Shown here: piece by piece, positions 15,997 through 25,894 of the stretch
Layout: the number at the start of each line of letters is the position of its first letter
How positions within the stretch are numbered: position 1 is the stretch's first letter
Assembly (NCBI GenBank): GCA_963780865.1
Contig: CAWADT010000026.1
Location: 191,880 to 255,879, forward strand
Origin: FEN-1073 sp963780865
GTDB lineage: Bacteria; Chloroflexota; Anaerolineae; Anaerolineales; RBG-16-64-43
Direction: 5' to 3'
DNA: 64,000 bases
Position numbers and translations under genes: made by a program
Notes under the pieces: generated by a model
The model's database searches: none
What the model saw: the letters and a program-made list of their open reading frames with translations, nothing else
What the model was told of the DNA's origin: nothing

Positions 15997-17637
15997 TCAC
16001 AATATAAAATCGGTATTGAGAAAGCTAGATTTCCGGCCGGTGACGATCTGGCCGATCAACTCGCGGTTGGCGGGGTTGGACTGAGCCGCGACCAGCGTCC
16101 GGATCGAAAAACAACGCAGCGCATCGCTGATCGAAAGCGTCGATTCGGCGGAATCCTTCCGGCCGGTGAACGGCATCGAATCCGGCCCGCGCTGGCACTG
16201 GGTGTTGAGGTTGATCCGGCAGACCTGGTTGGCCAGTTTGTCGACCAACCCGCCGATCTTCGCCGCATCGTTCCCGAACAAACTCACCTGCTGGCCAAAA
16301 TTGGAATTCGTGACGAAATCGAGAAACTCGCTTTCCTCGCGATAGGGCAGCACCGGGACGACCGGTCCGAACTGTTCTTGGTCGTAGAGGGTTGCGTCCG
16401 GGGAGACGGGGAATACCACCGCGGGGAAAAACAAGGTTTGGCAGGAGGTACCCCCGCCGGGATTGATCACCCGGCCGCCTTTGACTCTCGCGTCTTCCAC
16501 ATAAGCGTTGAGCATGTCGGTTTTATCCGTTTCCGGCAGCGGGGTGATGCGCACGCCGCCCAGCCAGGGCATCCCGAACGGAAGGGCGTTGACCGCGTCG
16601 CAGAATCGCGCGAGGAACTTTTCCGCGATCGATTCGTGGACGAAGAGAATCTTCAGGGCGGTGCAACGTTGACCGTTGAACGACAGCGCCCCGAGCAGGC
16701 TTTCGCGGACGGCGGTGTCGAGGTCGGCGTCGGGCATGACGAGCGCGGGATTCTTCGCGTCCAGGCCCAATACCCCGCGCATCCGGTGCGGCCGCGGGTG
16801 CTGCTGCTTGAGCAGATCGGCCACGCGGCTCGTGCCGATGAAGGCCAGCACGTCGATCTTCCCGCTGCGCATGATCGGCTCGATGATCCGTCCGCCGGGT
16901 CCGTAAATGAAGTTAACCACGCCAGGCGGGAAGCATTCGGCGAACGCGGGCAGCAGCGGCTGGTGGACGAGGGTTCCGAACTTGGGCGGCTTGACCACCA
17001 CCGTGTTGCCCATGATGAGCGCCGGAATCAGCGTGGTGTAGGTTTCGTTGAGCGGATAGTTGAACGGCCCCATCGAGAGGCAGACCCCCAGCGGCGAGCG
17101 CCGGATCTGCGCCACGACGCCGCTGTCGAAGGCGAAGCGCGAATTGGTGCGGTCGAGATCCTTGAGCGAGTCGACCGTCCGCCGGATGTATTCCACCGTG
17201 CGGTCGAACTCCCTGCGGCTGTCTTCGAGATTTTTGCCGATCTCCCACATCAGGAGGCGCACGACCTCGTCGCGGGATTGGATCATGCGGGCGATAAAAC
17301 CCTCCACGGCCTCGATCCGGCGGCCGACGCTCGCGGTGGGCCACGCGCCGTGCCCGTTATCCCAGGCCCGCACCGCCGCGTCGAGCGCCGCCATCACCGC
17401 GGCTTCGTCCATCACCGGCGCATGGCCGATGAGCGCGCGTTCGCAGCTCTCCCCCCGGCGCAGGCAGATCGGCGAGGTGACGTCGCTGACTTCGCCCTGC
17501 CAGGTGCGGACTTGCCCGTCGAGCAGGTAGAGCCTTTCATAGCCGGCTGGGTTCGGGCGGAATTCGGCCGGAACCTCGTCGGATGCGGGGAAAGCCGAGC
17601 TTAATTGTTGCGCCAACGTTTGTGAGGAATCATCCAT
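15997..17637 (-). CDS. GapN-like aldehyde dehydrogenase
   Basis: An aldehyde dehydrogenase of about 546 residues, most like the non-phosphorylating NADP-dependent glyceraldehyde-3-phosphate dehydrogenase branch. It has the ALDH catalytic cysteine in FNGQRCTALKILFV, the cofactor stretch MGPFNYPLNE and VVVKPPKFG. Where most ALDHs carry the general-base Glu in LELGGK, this protein reads LGLDAKNP, so that Glu appears to be Gly; I believe this is a subfamily trait but could not check. ATG 17637 is chosen because homology starts there and AAGGAT precedes it. It would oxidise an aldehyde (perhaps GAP) to the acid with NADPH formation. Confidence 0.78.
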   Translation of the reverse strand: MDDSSQTLAQQLSSAFPASDEVPAEFRPNPAGYERLYLLDGQVRTWQGEVSDVTSPICLRRGESCERALIGHAPVMDEAAVMAALDAAVRAWDNGHGAWPTASVGRRIEAVEGFIARMIQSRDEVVRLLMWEIGKNLEDSRREFDRTVEYIRRTVDSLKDLDRTNSRFAFDSGVVAQIRRSPLGVCLSMGPFNYPLNETYTTLIPALIMGNTVVVKPPKFGTLVHQPLLPAFAECFPPGVVNFIYGPGGRIIEPIMRSGKIDVLAFIGTSRVADLLKQQHPRPHRMRGVLGLDAKNPALVMPDADLDTAVRESLLGALSFNGQRCTALKILFVHESIAEKFLARFCDAVNALPFGMPWLGGVRITPLPETDKTDMLNAYVEDARVKGGRVINPGGGTSCQTLFFPAVVFPVSPDATLYDQEQFGPVVPVLPYREESEFLDFVTNSNFGQQVSLFGNDAAKIGGLVDKLANQVCRINLNTQCQRGPDSMPFTGRKDSAESTLSISDALRCFSIRTLVAAQSNPANRELIGQIVTGRKSSFLNTDFIL

Positions 17638-17948
17638 AGTGGGGTTATCCTTTGCGTAGAAACGAACTACTGTTACCGGAAAACTCGGATGTTTTATTCT
17701 ACTGGTTATTTGTAATTTCTCAACTTCCCCTCCTCCCATCCTTCTCCCAGCTTATGCTGGGAGAAGGTGGCCGGACCCCCGGCGATTTCCCGGGGGGAAG
17801 GCCGGATGAGGGCAGGTAGAAGCTTGATTAATTTCACTCAATTGGTGACAGGGTCTGGTACGAAGAGTCGTCGGTGGTTGACTGATTTATTCCATTGTTG
17901 TTTCTACCGCGATCATGGTTTACCCGCGTTTCATTGTTACCCCAATAC
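17638..17948. other. Non-coding stretch with dispersed repeat copy 2
   Basis: Contains CCTTCTCCCAGC-TTAT-GCTGGGAGAAGG (17740-17768), TGGCCGG and a closing GGCCGGATGAGGG (to 17812): the second copy of the family at 42-88. No gene is supported in the remainder. Confidence 0.65.
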
Positions 17949-18827
17949 TCAGGTTTGGATTTGCAACAATCGGTCCTTACCGATTAAATCCTTTTCAATA
18001 ACGATCTTGGCCTGTGGAAAATATTTACACGCCAAATTCCGCGCACTCCTTCCTTGCAATTCCTCGATTTCAAACAGCGCCAGCCCGTCCTCGGCCAGGT
18101 GTTGGACGGATTGCTCGAGCGCGCGCGAGATCAGCCGCAATCCGTCCGGCCCGCCGTCGAGAGCGATTCGCGGCTCGTAACGCGCCACCGGCAGCCCCTC
18201 AAGCATGGCGGCGGGGACGTAGGGAAGATTCGCGCACAGCAAATCGATCGGCCCGCCAAGCGGAGCGAGCAGATCTGCTTGAAGCAATCGAACGCGATTG
18301 GAAATGTCTAGCGCTGCGAAGTTACGCGCCGCGAGCGCGAGCGCCCGGAAAGAAATGTCGGTGGCGATCACATACAGGACCGGGACGCGGGCGGCAAGCG
18401 CCGCGGCGATGCATCCGCACCCGGTGCCGAGATCCACAACGCGGAACGGAGGAGCCGGAGGCGCGATCCGTTCTCGGCGGGCCGATACCCACGCCAGCGC
18501 CGTTTCCACCAACCGTTCGGTTTCCGGGCGCGGGATAAGCACGTCGGGTGCAACTTCGAAGGAAAGACCGAAAAATTCCTGGGATCCGGTCAGATACGCT
18601 AGCGGCTCCCCTTCGCCTGCGCGCCGGAGGAGGGACAGATACCGGGACAGAATATTTTCCGGAAGGTTTGCTTCCGGATGGGCGAGGATCCAGCCGCGGG
18701 GACGATCCAAAAGGCGCGCGAGGAGCACCTGCGCCTCGAGTGAACCGGATTCGGCATGGGGCAACTCGGACAGCGCCAGCCGGAGCGCCGCGCCGACCGT
18801 GGGGGCGGAGGAAACGGGGCCGTTCAC
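17949..18827 (-). CDS. prmC: Peptide chain release factor N5-glutamine methyltransferase PrmC
   Basis: A 292-residue HemK/PrmC enzyme that methylates the Gln of the GGQ motif in release factors with SAM. The SAM loop is VVDLGTGCGCIAAALA. The catalytic tetrapeptide, NPPY in most relatives, is NLPY here (CANLPYVP), a variant. The N-terminal helical domain contains DVLIPRPETERLVE. It starts with GTG overlapping the stop of prfA (GTGA), so the two are translationally coupled: methylase and its substrate. Confidence 0.94.
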   Translation of the reverse strand: MNGPVSSAPTVGAALRLALSELPHAESGSLEAQVLLARLLDRPRGWILAHPEANLPENILSRYLSLLRRAGEGEPLAYLTGSQEFFGLSFEVAPDVLIPRPETERLVETALAWVSARRERIAPPAPPFRVVDLGTGCGCIAAALAARVPVLYVIATDISFRALALAARNFAALDISNRVRLLQADLLAPLGGPIDLLCANLPYVPAAMLEGLPVARYEPRIALDGGPDGLRLISRALEQSVQHLAEDGLALFEIEELQGRSARNLACKYFPQAKIVIEKDLIGKDRLLQIQT

Positions 18828-19888
18828 TCGTCGCCGGAAGACTGCAGCCGCTCGGTCTCGTCGCGCTGCGACAGTTCGTCGATAAAGGGGTCGATCTCGC
18901 CGTCGAGCACGGCGGCCATGTTGTGCAGCGAGAGTCCGACGCGGTGGTCGGTAATCCGGGATTGCGGGAAATTGTACGTACGGATCTTTTCCGAACGCTC
19001 GGCGCTGCCCACCTGGGAGCGGCGCGTCTTTTCAATCTCGTTGCGGCGCTTCTCCTCCTCGATCTCGTACAGGCGCGCGCGCAAAATGGCCATCGCCCGC
19101 AGGCGGTTTTGCAGTTGGGAGCGTTCGTCCTGGCATTGCACCACCATTCCGGTCGGCAGGTGAGTCAGACGCACGGCGGTGGAGTTTTTCTGCACGTTCT
19201 GGCCCCCCGCGCCCGAAGAGCGGTAGACCTCCATCTTGACGTCCTTCTCGGGGATGTCGATCTCCACCTCATCCACCTCGGCCAGCACCGCGACGGTGGC
19301 GGTGGAGGTGTGGATCCGGCCCGAGGATTCGGTGACCGGCACCCGCTGAACGCGGTGCACGCCGGATTCGAACTTCAGGCGCGAGAAAGCGCCCTTGCCC
19401 TTCACCTCGAAGATCACTTCCTTGAATCCGCCGATGCCGGTATCGCTCTGGGAAAGCACCTCGGTCTTCCAGCCGTGCTTTTCGGCGTAGCGGCTGTACA
19501 TGCGGAAGAGGTCGGCGGCAAACAGGCCGGCCTCGTCGCCGCCCGTTCCGGCGCGGATCTCGACGATCACGTTGCGCTGGTCGCGCGAATCCTTGGGCAG
19601 GAGCAGGGATTTCAGTTCCCCCTCGAGCGCCGCCAGGCGCGGGGCCACCGCCGCCGCCTCGCTCTCGGCTAGGGCTTTGATTTCCGGATCGGAATCCGAA
19701 AGCATCGCCTTGGCCTGGTCGAGCGCAGATTGCGCTTTTTTATACTCGCGGTATTTAACCACCACCGGCTCGAGCTCGGAGCGCTCGCGCGCCAGTTCGT
19801 TTATCCGCGCGTAGTCGCCGGCGTGCTGGGCCATCAGGTTCTGTAACTCGTCGTAGCGGGCCTCAAGCCCTGCCAGTTTATCGAACAT
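18824..19888 (-). CDS. prfA: Peptide chain release factor 1
   Basis: Release factor 1, 354 residues. The GGQ loop is SSGAGGQNVQKNSTAVR. The stop-codon-reading tripeptide is PVT in RVQRVPVTESSGRIHTS, the RF1-type PxT rather than the SPF of RF2, so it should read UAA and UAG. It is the first gene of a prfA-prmC pair. No stop-codon readthrough feature is seen. Confidence 0.97.
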   Translation of the reverse strand: MFDKLAGLEARYDELQNLMAQHAGDYARINELARERSELEPVVVKYREYKKAQSALDQAKAMLSDSDPEIKALAESEAAAVAPRLAALEGELKSLLLPKDSRDQRNVIVEIRAGTGGDEAGLFAADLFRMYSRYAEKHGWKTEVLSQSDTGIGGFKEVIFEVKGKGAFSRLKFESGVHRVQRVPVTESSGRIHTSTATVAVLAEVDEVEIDIPEKDVKMEVYRSSGAGGQNVQKNSTAVRLTHLPTGMVVQCQDERSQLQNRLRAMAILRARLYEIEEEKRRNEIEKTRRSQVGSAERSEKIRTYNFPQSRITDHRVGLSLHNMAAVLDGEIDPFIDELSQRDETERLQSSGDE

Positions 19889-20234
19889 GCATCCTCGTAA
19901 CCAATACCATCCAGGGGTTGGAAAGATAATAAATTATATCCTTAACGCGATTCGGCGGGCTGGGAAAAAAGAAATCCTTGGATGTTGGCGGGAGGAAGGA
20001 TTCATCGAATGGGATTCGAAATGCGAGAAGGAAGCGGCCGGGGCGGAGATCAGAGTATAATGCACTGGTTTGATGGCCTGCCAGACGGATTGCCCGAAGT
20101 AGAGGCGGATGGTTTGCCAAGATCCGGTTTCCTGTTCGGTGTCTTCAAGGGGAAAGATCCCGGGTCAAGTGGCCGGTATCGCAGCGATCTCAATCCGCAG
20201 GGAAACTGCAGAACGATCGCAATCTTGAAGAGCA
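19889..20234. other. Intergenic stretch between divergent prfA and glycosyltransferase genes
   Basis: No gene. GAGTATAATGC at 20053-20063 contains a TATAAT that could be a -10 element for the glycosyltransferase gene, but no good -35 is placed upstream. Nothing else was recognised. Confidence 0.4.
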
Positions 20235-21734
20235 ATGCAGAAAAATCAGCGGATATCTTTTTGGGATTTTCTTCTTGCTTTGGGCATCACGCTGTTTTTT
20301 TTAAACAGCGTTGTGTTTTTTGTGTTGGGCCGCTTCAATGCGGATGAGGGCTGGTATCTTTATGCGTGCAAACTCGTGTATGCAGGCCAACTGCCGTATC
20401 GGAATTTTGCGTTCACGCAAACTCCGCTTTTGCCCTATATCTATGGAATAATTCAAAATCTCTTCCTGCAAAGCCTGTATCTTGGCAGGGCGACCTCGGT
20501 CTTCTTCTCAATCTTGGCTTTTCTCTTATCTTTGAAAATTGCGTTCCAGTATGGCGGGAAAATGGCGGGAGCGATCACCTCGCTATTGGGCGGAACCTTT
20601 CTTTTTGGAATTTACTATCAATCGATTATCAAAACCTATCCGCTGACGACGCTCTTTTGCCTCTTGGCGCTATTTTTTCTCTCGTCCGGCTACCGGAAGG
20701 AAATTAAATTAATTCTCCCCGTGCTATTTGTCCTGCTGGCTGCGCTCACCAGGCTGACAGCAACATTTTTTGCCATTCCCTTTATCCTTTATGCGTTGAT
20801 CGTTGCCGATAACAGGATCCAAATCATCGTCGTGGCCCTGTGCCTTGCGGCTTGCTCCTGGATGTTAATCGTCGCGTTACCCGATCTAGACGCTGCCCTC
20901 TGGGGGCTGATGATGTACCACCTGACGCAGTTTGGAAATCTATCCCTTGCCGAGCGGACATGGCGGATAGTAGAGATCACGATCCCGCGGCTGGTCGAAC
21001 AATTCCCCTGTTATTTTCTTCTGATGGCTACCCTGGTTTTTTTGGGGATTGGCCGGATCCGGGCTGCGCTCCGATCGTATCCTGCAACATTGATCACGGT
21101 GGTGGGATTATTCCCTTTTGCCGTCGCTAATTTGTTAACCGGCGGATTTCTTGTGGAATATTACGTTCCTCTGCTCTTTATTTTGTTCCCCATCATCGGC
21201 ATTGCCTTTGCCAGATTATTTCTCCGGATCAGCAAACGTTCTCAGATCGTTCTCCAATTGGTTGTATTGTCTGCCCTGGTGATGGGATTAGTGCGAAGCC
21301 GATTCACCTTATACGATCTATCCGGCGGGCAACCGCCGATTGAAAAAATCCAAGATGTCGCCGCGGTCGTCACGAAAAACTCCGGTCCCAACGATAAACT
21401 ATTCGCATTCGAAGCGCTCGCGGTGGCTATTGAATCCCATCGGGAAGCTATGCCCAATCAGGCCATGGCGCAATTCTCGTTTTCCAGCGCCGATACCAAA
21501 ACGGCCGACCATCTCCATCTGATGAACGGACCAATGATATTGGGAGATATTGAAAACGGCATTCCCAAATTGGTCATTCTGACAGATTTGGATTGGGAGA
21601 TCCTGCGAGGTTTTACAGATTACGACAGTATCGTTGCCGCCCTGGACCAGAATTACCGTCTGATCTATAGCCTGGAGAATTTTGGCCAGCGCGACAACCG
21701 CGTGGAAGTATTTCTTCGGCGCATAGACCAATGA
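20235..21734 (+). CDS. GT-C-type membrane glycosyltransferase (GT39/PMT-like)
   Basis: A 499-residue polytopic membrane protein with roughly ten hydrophobic helices and a soluble C-terminal domain from about 360. After the first helix comes FNADEGWYLYACKLVYAGQLPYRNF; an acidic pair in this external loop is the hallmark of GT-C enzymes that use a polyprenyl-phosphate sugar donor. It probably transfers a sugar to protein or glycan outside the membrane. Its GC content is lower than that of its neighbours, a hint of transfer. It is followed by an MFS gene in the same direction after 150 bases. Confidence 0.8.
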   Translation: MQKNQRISFWDFLLALGITLFFLNSVVFFVLGRFNADEGWYLYACKLVYAGQLPYRNFAFTQTPLLPYIYGIIQNLFLQSLYLGRATSVFFSILAFLLSLKIAFQYGGKMAGAITSLLGGTFLFGIYYQSIIKTYPLTTLFCLLALFFLSSGYRKEIKLILPVLFVLLAALTRLTATFFAIPFILYALIVADNRIQIIVVALCLAACSWMLIVALPDLDAALWGLMMYHLTQFGNLSLAERTWRIVEITIPRLVEQFPCYFLLMATLVFLGIGRIRAALRSYPATLITVVGLFPFAVANLLTGGFLVEYYVPLLFILFPIIGIAFARLFLRISKRSQIVLQLVVLSALVMGLVRSRFTLYDLSGGQPPIEKIQDVAAVVTKNSGPNDKLFAFEALAVAIESHREAMPNQAMAQFSFSSADTKTADHLHLMNGPMILGDIENGIPKLVILTDLDWEILRGFTDYDSIVAALDQNYRLIYSLENFGQRDNRVEVFLRRIDQ

Positions 21735-21884
21735 CGGCTCCATACTCACCTTGCGCGTTTTCCGGACGCTACCCCTTAAAGGCATTCTGTTTCCAGGCTG
21801 CCTTTCTCGTTTTCGTCCCCGCCACCGACGTACCCTGTTGTAGGCCGTCCCCGGCAGCGGATCCGGAAATGCAGGGATTGGTTC

Positions 21885-23183
21885 ATGGGTAGCGAGAGTC
21901 CGCCCAAGAACCCCGTCTTGCGCGTCTTGTCCTTGGGGGATTTCCGTTTGCTGTTCGGCGGAGCGACCACCTCGATTCTGGGCGATCAATTCGCGCTGAT
22001 CGCCACGCCCTGGCTCGTGCTGCAACTCACCCGCGATCCCCTCGTGCTGGGAATCGTCATGGCGCTGGGAGGAATCCCGCGCGCGGTATTCATGCTCCTG
22101 GGCGGAGCCGTCACCGACCGGTTCTCGCCGCGCCGGATCATGATCATCTCGGACTCTCTTCGTCTGGGATTTACCGCGCTGATGGCGCTGGCCGTGTTGA
22201 GCGGAAACGTCCATTTGTGGATGTTGTACGTCTTCAGTCTGGGTTTTGGATTGGTGGCGGGATTTGCCATCCCGGCCACCAACAGCATTGTGCCGATGCT
22301 GGTCGAGGAACGCGATCTACAAGCCGGGAACTCGATCATCCTGGGAAGCAATCAACTGGTGGGGTTCATCGGACCGACCATGGCCGGGCTGCTCATCGCC
22401 GGGTTCTCCAAATCGCTTTTGGGGATCGGGCTGGCCTACGGATTGGACGCGCTGAGCTTCGCCGTCTCGGCCGGCGCGCTGCTCCTGATGCGCGGCGGAG
22501 CAGGTTTATCGGCCGCTTCCGGCGATCCCTCTGGTGCAGAAAGTATCTGGGCGTCCATCCTGGTCGGGTTGAGATATTTGTGGAACGATAGAGCGCTGCG
22601 GCTGATGTTCCTGGTCGTGACGATTGTGAACTTCCTTTTCATCGGGCCGCTGATGGTTGGGATTCCGGTGCTGGCCAACCGGTTCCTGCCGGGCGGGGCG
22701 ATCGCGTTCGGCTTGCTGGTGTCGGGGCTGGCGGGAGGGAATCTCGCGGGTTACCTGCTGGCCGGGCCGTTGCCGCGGCCGGGCGGGAAGACCATGAAAT
22801 ATTTTCTGCTCGGCGCGCTGGCCGCATTCGGCTTGGCGATCGCATCGCTGGGGTTCATCCGCTCCACGGAATTGGATTTCATCATCATGATCCTGCTGGG
22901 TCTCGGGAACGGTTACCTGATTATTATCGTGCTCACCTGGATTCAATCGCGCACTCCCAAGATGATCCTCGGCCGGACGATGAGCATGCTGATGCTCAGC
23001 ACGAGCGGATTGAGCCCGATTTCCCAGGCCATCTCGGGCGCCGCAATCAAGGGGAGCATTGTCGTGCTGTTTGCCGCGGCGGGAGCGCTGATCTTTCTGG
23101 TGCCGCTTGGGATCGCCAATCGTCCGGAGCTGGAACTCTTCAGCGAGAGCCTGGCGGCCTCGAAGTCTGCTGCGGGAAAATAA
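21885..23183 (+). CDS. MFS transporter
   Basis: A 432-residue major facilitator with about 12 membrane helices. The loop-2 signature is GGAVTDRFSPRRIMI, and LARxGNLAGYLLAG-type helices are present in the second half. It looks like the drug/enterobactin exporter branch (LSLGDFRLLFGGATTSILGDQFALIATPWLVLQL). Substrate unknown. ATG 21885 is preceded by a poor ribosome site. No regulator is adjacent. Confidence 0.88.
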   Translation: MGSESPPKNPVLRVLSLGDFRLLFGGATTSILGDQFALIATPWLVLQLTRDPLVLGIVMALGGIPRAVFMLLGGAVTDRFSPRRIMIISDSLRLGFTALMALAVLSGNVHLWMLYVFSLGFGLVAGFAIPATNSIVPMLVEERDLQAGNSIILGSNQLVGFIGPTMAGLLIAGFSKSLLGIGLAYGLDALSFAVSAGALLLMRGGAGLSAASGDPSGAESIWASILVGLRYLWNDRALRLMFLVVTIVNFLFIGPLMVGIPVLANRFLPGGAIAFGLLVSGLAGGNLAGYLLAGPLPRPGGKTMKYFLLGALAAFGLAIASLGFIRSTELDFIIMILLGLGNGYLIIIVLTWIQSRTPKMILGRTMSMLMLSTSGLSPISQAISGAAIKGSIVVLFAAAGALIFLVPLGIANRPELELFSESLAASKSAAGK

Positions 23184-23763
23184 TTCGCAGGCGGAGGGAT
23201 ATGAAATCCGCTCGCGAGTACGATTGCCTGCACGATTATTTTTCCCCACCCGGCCGCACGCGCCGATATAAATCGCGTGTGCAATAAAAACCCGCCCTCA
23301 TCCCCAACCCTCCCGTCATTCCTTTCCGGGACAGGTTCTCCCAGCACCTGTCCCGCGCGAAGCGAGGGATAAGCTGGGAGAAGGTGGCCGAACCTGTCCT
23401 GGAGCGGAGCGACGGGAGGCCGGATGAGGGTGGACGTCTGCCCCGAAGGGGCTTGGTGTCATGGCGTGGGCATTTATGCCCGCGCAAATGCCTCAGCAAT
23501 ATATTAATAAAGGATTCTTCTTTATTGAGATAAGTGTGCCGGTGCGGCCGTCCGCGCCGCGATTGATCCTTCGCAAAAACCGATCAGGACAGGTCGCGGC
23601 GCTAAGAAACGAAGCCCGCTTCGCGGGCTATATGGTGCAAGCGATGCAGCCCCGATGGGCCTTCGTATTCCGGCGCGGGGATTCATCCCCGCGCAAAGAC
23701 CGCGCAACAATTTAAGAAAATATTCCCCATTATTGAGATTGCTACAACCAGGTTGAAGAATTT
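23184..23763. repeat. Repeat-rich non-coding stretch
   Basis: Copy 3 of the CCCTCATCC / CTTCTCCCAGC family lies at 23295-23430. Two diverged direct repeats follow, 23464-23531 and 23672-23740: each has a GGGCAT/GGGATT-type hairpin with GCCCGCGC or CCCCGCGC, then CAAATGCC or CAAAGACC, an AT-rich run, and TTATTGAGAT. A hairpin AGCCCGCTTCGCGGGCT sits at about 23612. No gene is supported. Confidence 0.6.
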
Positions 23764-24487
23764 CTATTCTTGGCTGTCCACTCTTCGTAAATTGAGAATC
23801 CCAACGACGACAAAATAAATTGCGGCAAAGAAGACCGAGAAGGTGATGGCGAAGATAAACGCGTCTGAATTGGATTTGGGATGGAGCACCCAGCTGAGGA
23901 GTTCCTTGATCAGCGGCTTGGGGTTGAGCAGCAGGTCCCAGCTGTTGAAGCGCAGGAACCTCCCGATGTAGATTCCGAAATCCGCCCAACACCAGCGCGC
24001 CGAGCGCGAAGACCCAGCTGACGACCCATCCCAGCCACCGGCGCACGAGGGCTTGCATCAGGATGAGCGAAACCATCCCCAGGTAACAGCCGGTGAAGGC
24101 GAAGGCCATGTAGAGGATCTGATCAAACCAGTACGGCATTTCCGGCCGGGCGTGCAGGTGGACGAGGTCGGTGATCAAGTAGGGCGCGTTGGGGAAGAAC
24201 AGCAACCAGACGACGGCGCACCCGATCGCGATAACGTCCCCCAGACAGGAGCCTTTGCGGTAGACGTTGTAGGCGATCCAGGCGAACATCACCGGGATCC
24301 ACGCGAGAATTAGGTTGACGTTGAGCGTGGAATAGGTGGTTTGTCCCGTTTTCACCCAGCGTACCCCGAACAGGAAAACGCACATCGCGCTGCTGACAAT
24401 CATCGTAGCCAGGAGCAGCGCCTGATGGCGGAGGGCGAACCGGACGCTTGCGGGGGAAGGAGCGGGTTGACGATTTTCCGTTTGCAT
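23764..24487 (-). pseudogene. DUF1361 membrane protein, broken by a one-base frameshift
   Basis: The front (MQTENRQPAPSP..., ATG 24487 behind AGAGAG) has several membrane helices and the DUF1361 landmark FFPNAPYLITDLVHL. At about 23981-23986 (TCCGCCC on the + strand) the frame must shift by one base, after which it reads FGIYIGRFLRFNSWD, LLLNPKPLIKEL and a last membrane helix to TAG 23764. Both halves match the family in order, so this is one gene with a single extra base. It could be a true pseudogene or a consensus error. The function of DUF1361 is unknown. It follows proA after 52 bases. Confidence 0.82.
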
Positions 24488-24539
24488 TAACTCTCTTTCT
24501 GGTTTCAAGCGGGCGGAGTCGGGCTTCCAAGCCCGAGGA

Positions 24540-25805
24540 CTAGGTGCGGATGAGGTAATCCCCCTGGCCGACCCATTTGTAGGTGGTGAGCTCGCGCAAC
24601 CCCATCGGTCCGCGGGCGTGCAGCCGCTGGGTGGAGATGGCCACCTCCGCGCCGAGGCCGAACTGAGCGCCGTCGGTGAAATGCGTGCTGGCGTTGACGT
24701 ATACCGCGGCGGAATCCACCTCGGCGACGAAGCGCGCCGCATGCTCCGGGTTTCCGGTGAGGATCCCGTCGGAGTGATTCTGCGAGTGCGCGGCGATGTG
24801 TTCGATCGCCGCTTCGAGCGAATCCACAACCTTGATTCCCAGGATCAACGCCATCCACTCCGTGTCGAAATCCTCGGGACCGGCCGCGTGCACCGACGCG
24901 GGCAGGGGATTCCCCAGAAACGGGATGGCGCTCGCATGCGCGCGGAAAGTGACGCCTTCGCCTTCCAATCGATGCACCAGCATCGGCAGGAACTTGGCCG
25001 CGATCGATCGCTCGACCAGGACGGTATCCAGCGCGTTGCAGACCGACGGCCGCTTGGTCTTGGCGTTGTGGATCACCTCAAGCGACTTAGCCAGATCGGC
25101 GCTTTGCTCCACGTACAGATGGCAGATTCCCACCCCACCGGTGATCACCGGGATGCGGCTGTGCTCGCGGCAGAAACGGTGCAGGCCGGCTCCGCCGCGG
25201 GGAATGATCATGTCCACATAGTCGTCGAGCGCGAGCAGTTCGGTCACGCGGGCGCGGTCCGCGTCGTCGACGAACAGCACCGCGTCCTCCGGCGCTCCGG
25301 CGCCGCGCAGCGCGCGATGCACGCTTCCCACCAGCGCCCGGTTCGAATTCAGCGTCTCGCTGCCGCCGCGCAGGATCACCGCGTTGCCGGTCTTCACCGC
25401 CAAGCCCGCCACGTCGACGGTCACGTTGGGGCGCGATTCGTAGATCACGCCCAAGGTCCCGATCGGGACGCGTTGTTTCCATAATTTCAACCCGCTGGGG
25501 CGGATCGTCTCGTCGAACCGCTCGCCGACCGGGTCCGGAAGTTCGGCCACCTTGCGCAGGTCGGCCGCGATAGAAGCCAGCCGCGCCGGATCGAGCCGCA
25601 TGCGGTCGATCAGCGCGGCGGATAGCCCATCCTTCATGGCCGCGGCGACGTCCAAGGCATTGGCTTGCAAGATGAGCTCCCGGCCCTGGTCCAGACCATC
25701 CGCGAGTCCGGTCAGCGCTTTATTTTTTTGATTGGTTGTCGCGCGCGCCAAGTGTTTCGCGGCGGCGCGCGCGCGTTTTCCGAGGTCGGTTATGGATACG
25801 GTCAT
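24540..25805 (-). CDS. proA: Glutamate-5-semialdehyde dehydrogenase (gamma-glutamyl phosphate reductase)
   Basis: ProA, 421 residues, makes glutamate-5-semialdehyde from gamma-glutamyl phosphate with NADPH, the second step to proline. It shows the catalytic cysteine in GGVGICHLYVEQSADL, the cofactor stretch VIYESRPNVTVDVAGLAVKTGNAVILRGG and the closing LHARGPMGLRELTTYKWVG. proB lies 1.9 kb upstream in the same direction with a zinc-ribbon gene and a YdeI-like gene between them, an unusual split of the pair. Confidence 0.96.
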   Translation of the reverse strand: MTVSITDLGKRARAAAKHLARATTNQKNKALTGLADGLDQGRELILQANALDVAAAMKDGLSAALIDRMRLDPARLASIAADLRKVAELPDPVGERFDETIRPSGLKLWKQRVPIGTLGVIYESRPNVTVDVAGLAVKTGNAVILRGGSETLNSNRALVGSVHRALRGAGAPEDAVLFVDDADRARVTELLALDDYVDMIIPRGGAGLHRFCREHSRIPVITGGVGICHLYVEQSADLAKSLEVIHNAKTKRPSVCNALDTVLVERSIAAKFLPMLVHRLEGEGVTFRAHASAIPFLGNPLPASVHAAGPEDFDTEWMALILGIKVVDSLEAAIEHIAAHSQNHSDGILTGNPEHAARFVAEVDSAAVYVNASTHFTDGAQFGLGAEVAISTQRLHARGPMGLRELTTYKWVGQGDYLIRT

Positions 25806-25894
25806 GATGAACTCCAGCGGTTATGATAAATTCTAACATTGTTGCCGGTTTCGTGAATACATCGGCGAATCTATCTTGCTCTATCATTTTATTT

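Noticed and set aside
23522..24829. 435-residue minus-strand frame as one gene
   Set aside because: Its front is an out-of-frame part of proA and its end is read past the frameshift of DUF1361; only 23986-24487 is real coding sequence in this frame.
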